Below are positions 62,373 to 64,000 of a DNA stretch of 64,000 bases, one piece after another. Below the pieces are notes generated by a model, which saw nothing but the letters and a program-made list of their open reading frames with translations, made no database searches and was not told where the DNA came from. Position 1 is the first letter of the stretch, and every line of letters starts with the position of its first letter. The DNA is from Ectothiorhodospira mobilis (GTDB lineage Bacteria > Pseudomonadota > Gammaproteobacteria > Ectothiorhodospirales > Ectothiorhodospiraceae). The position numbers and the translations under genes were made by a program. The stretch spans positions 62,001-126,000 of the forward strand of contig NZ_FOUO01000003.1 of assembly GCF_900114895.1 (NCBI RefSeq). Reading direction: 5' to 3'.

Positions 62373-64000
62373 ATGACCGACGTTACGGTGAAACAGTTGT
62401 CCGAAGTGGTGGGAACACCGGTGGAACGGCTGCTTGAACAGCTGTCCGAGGCCGGCGTGCCCGTCGCCGATCCCGATCAGTTGGTCACCGAAGAGCAGAA
62501 GATGCAGCTGCTGGAGCACCTGCGCAAGGCCCATGGCCGCTCCGAGGAGAACGGTGGCCGCCGCATTACCCTGCGGCGCCGCAGTACCACGGAGTTGAAG
62601 GTCTCCGGGGGGCAGGGGCGTGCCAAGACGGTGAGTGTCGAGGTGCGCAAGCGCCGCACCTACGTCAAGGGCGGTGAAACCCCACAGGCCGCCCCCCCGC
62701 CGGCCGCGGCCCCCGAGAAACCCGCGACCGGGCACAAGGAGCCGTCCACGGCAGCGGATACGGCGCGGCCGGAGGCTGAACCGGCAGGGGAGGCCACGAC
62801 GCCGTCCGGGCGTTCGCCGCAGGAGATGCCGCCGCAGGATCAGACCCCGCAGCAGGAGATCCAGGCCGCCGAGGCGCCTGAATCGGCCGCCGAACCCGCG
62901 CCCAGCGCGGAGGAAGAAGAGGCCCGCCGCCGCGAGGCAGAGGAGAAGCGCAAGGCCATGGAGGCGGAGGCCCTCAAGGCCGCTGAGGAAGAGGCCCGCC
63001 GCGAGGCCGAGGATGCCGCCCGCCGTGCCGCCGAAGAGGCCGCCCGCCGCGAGGCCGAGGCCCGGGCCGCGGCTGCGGCCGCCCCGCCTGCTCCCGCCGC
63101 CCCCCCTGCCGGAGAGGCGGCGCCGGCGCCCTCGTCGGATCAGCCCCGCCGCCGCCGCCGTGGCAAAGGGCGGGACGAGGACAGCAAGTCCCGGCGTGAG
63201 GAGCTGCATGTGGCCAGCGAGAAGCGCGGCCGCCGCGGCAAGGGCAAGGGCGGACGTGCCGCGTCCCCGCAGACCCCGAGCAAACACGGCTTCGAGAAGC
63301 CCACGGCGCCGGTGGTGCGGGAGGTCAGCCTGCCCGAGACCATCACCGTGGGCGAACTGGCCCAGAAGATGGCCATCAAGGCCCCCGAACTCATCAAGGC
63401 CCTCATGGGCATGGGCGTGATGGCCACCATCAACCAGACCATCGACCAGGATACCGCCACCCTGGTGGTAGAGGAGATGGGGCATATCCCCAAGCCCATG
63501 CAGGAAGGCGAGGTGGAGGACGAACTGGTGCCGGAGGCCGAGGAACAGGGCGAGGCCCTGCCGCGTCCGCCGGTGGTCACGGTGATGGGGCATGTGGACC
63601 ACGGCAAGACCTCCCTGCTGGACCACATCCGCCTGACCAAGGTCGCTTCCGGCGAGGCGGGGGGCATCACCCAGCACATCGGTGCCTACCACGTGCCGTT
63701 CAAGGACCGCACCGGCATCACCTTCCTGGACACCCCGGGCCATGCCGCTTTCACCGCCATGCGGGCCCGCGGGGCCAAGGTGACGGATGTGGTGGTCCTG
63801 GTGGTGGCCGCCGACGATGGCGTCATGCCCCAGACCCTGGAGGCCATCCAGCACGCCCAGGCCGGTGAGGTGCCCATGGTGGTGGCCGTGAACAAGATCG
63901 ACAAGCCCGAGGCGGACCCGGATCGGGTGAAGAGCGAGCTGGCCCAGCACAACGTCATCTCCGAGGAGTGGGGCGGGGAAACGCAGTTCGTCCATGTCTC
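62373..64000 (+). CDS. infB: Translation initiation factor IF-2, 3'-truncated by window edge
   Basis: GTPase that brings initiator tRNA to the ribosome. The visible 542 codons start [20 protein letters not shown] after GGAGG. The N-terminal IF2_N domain is followed by a long Ala/Glu/Arg-rich helical linker (about 165-250), a basic patch and a second IF2_N domain (about 315-375). The GTPase domain shows G1 GHVDHGKT (406-413), DTPGH and NKID, ending before the C-terminal domains. The reading frame is open to the window edge. Confidence 0.97.
   Translation, partial: MTDVTVKQLSEVVGTPVERLLEQLSEAGVPVADPDQLVTEEQKMQLLEHLRKAHGRSEENGGRRITLRRRSTTELKVSGGQGRAKTVSVEVRKRRTYVKGGETPQAAPPPAAAPEKPATGHKEPSTAADTARPEAEPAGEATTPSGRSPQEMPPQDQTPQQEIQAAEAPESAAEPAPSAEEEEARRREAEEKRKAMEAEALKAAEEEARREAEDAARRAAEEAARREAEARAAAAAAPPAPAAPPAGEAAPAPSSDQPRRRRRGKGRDEDSKSRREELHVASEKRGRRGKGKGGRAASPQTPSKHGFEKPTAPVVREVSLPETITVGELAQKMAIKAPELIKALMGMGVMATINQTIDQDTATLVVEEMGHIPKPMQEGEVEDELVPEAEEQGEALPRPPVVTVMGHVDHGKTSLLDHIRLTKVASGEAGGITQHIGAYHVPFKDRTGITFLDTPGHAAFTAMRARGAKVTDVVVLVVAADDGVMPQTLEAIQHAQAGEVPMVVAVNKIDKPEADPDRVKSELAQHNVISEEWGGETQFVHV

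Noticed and set aside
62870-63080. Repeat-like Ala-Glu-Arg stretch as a possible separate element
   Set aside because: It is the in-frame helical linker of IF-2, a known variable low-complexity region.

Overview
The window is about 64 kb of GC-rich chromosome from a gammaproteobacterium. The gene order is almost entirely core genome and close to that of E. coli and Pseudomonas: tig-clpP-clpX-lon-hupB-ppiD, mltD/yafS-rnhA-dnaQ, smpB-ratA-rnfH-bamE-fur-recN-nadK, hrcA-grpE-dnaK-dnaJ, carA-carB-greA-yhbY-rlmE-ftsH-folP-glmM-tpiA-secG, a nuo cluster, and rimP-nusA-infB. An HrcA/CIRCE heat-shock repressor (absent from enterobacteria), separate nuoC and nuoD, a NuoG without the N7 cysteines and a DUF2818 gene after nuoN suggest an ectothiorhodospiraceae/Chromatiales-like lineage. 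That placement is inference; no phylogenetic marker was compared.

Layout. 1-8.6 kb: protein folding and turnover (tig, clpP, clpX, lon, ppiD) with HU and tRNA-Val/tRNA-Asp. 8.7-15.8 kb: fabI, then a four-gene peptide-type ABC importer in which the binding protein is membrane-anchored and both permeases carry extra hydrophobic segments. 15.8-20.7 kb: an orphan PP2C phosphatase, MltD, a YafS-like methyltransferase, RNase HI, the DNA polymerase III epsilon subunit and SmpB. 20.8-26.8 kb: an NSS-family transporter, RatA/RnfH, BamE, Fur, RecN, an internally deleted remnant of DNA polymerase IV (dinB), and NAD kinase. 26.9-32.1 kb: the HrcA-GrpE-DnaK-DnaJ operon with a CIRCE operator and sigma-32-type promoter matches. 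32.0-44.6 kb: dapB, carAB, greA, yhbY, rlmE, ftsH, folP, glmM, tpiA, secG, tRNA-Leu(GAG). 44.9-59.9 kb: the complete 14-subunit nuoA-N operon plus DUF2818. 60-64 kb: initiator tRNA, rimP, nusA and a truncated infB.

The strongest theme is proteostasis. ClpXP, Lon, FtsH, PpiD, trigger factor and the DnaK system all lie here, and three sites (before lon, grpE and dnaK) resemble sigma-32 promoters, each with a 13-nt spacer, while hrcA sits behind a clear CIRCE. Heat shock therefore looks doubly controlled, by an activator sigma factor and a repressor.

I found no insertion sequence, prophage, CRISPR array, integron, defence island or clearly novel multi-gene system. The observations most worth checking are the unusual ABC importer, the 87-codon dinB remnant with a LexA-like site, the U1/U72 initiator tRNA, and the regulatory palindromes. 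Very long antisense reading frames (for example opposite nuo and dnaK) were judged to be composition artefacts.
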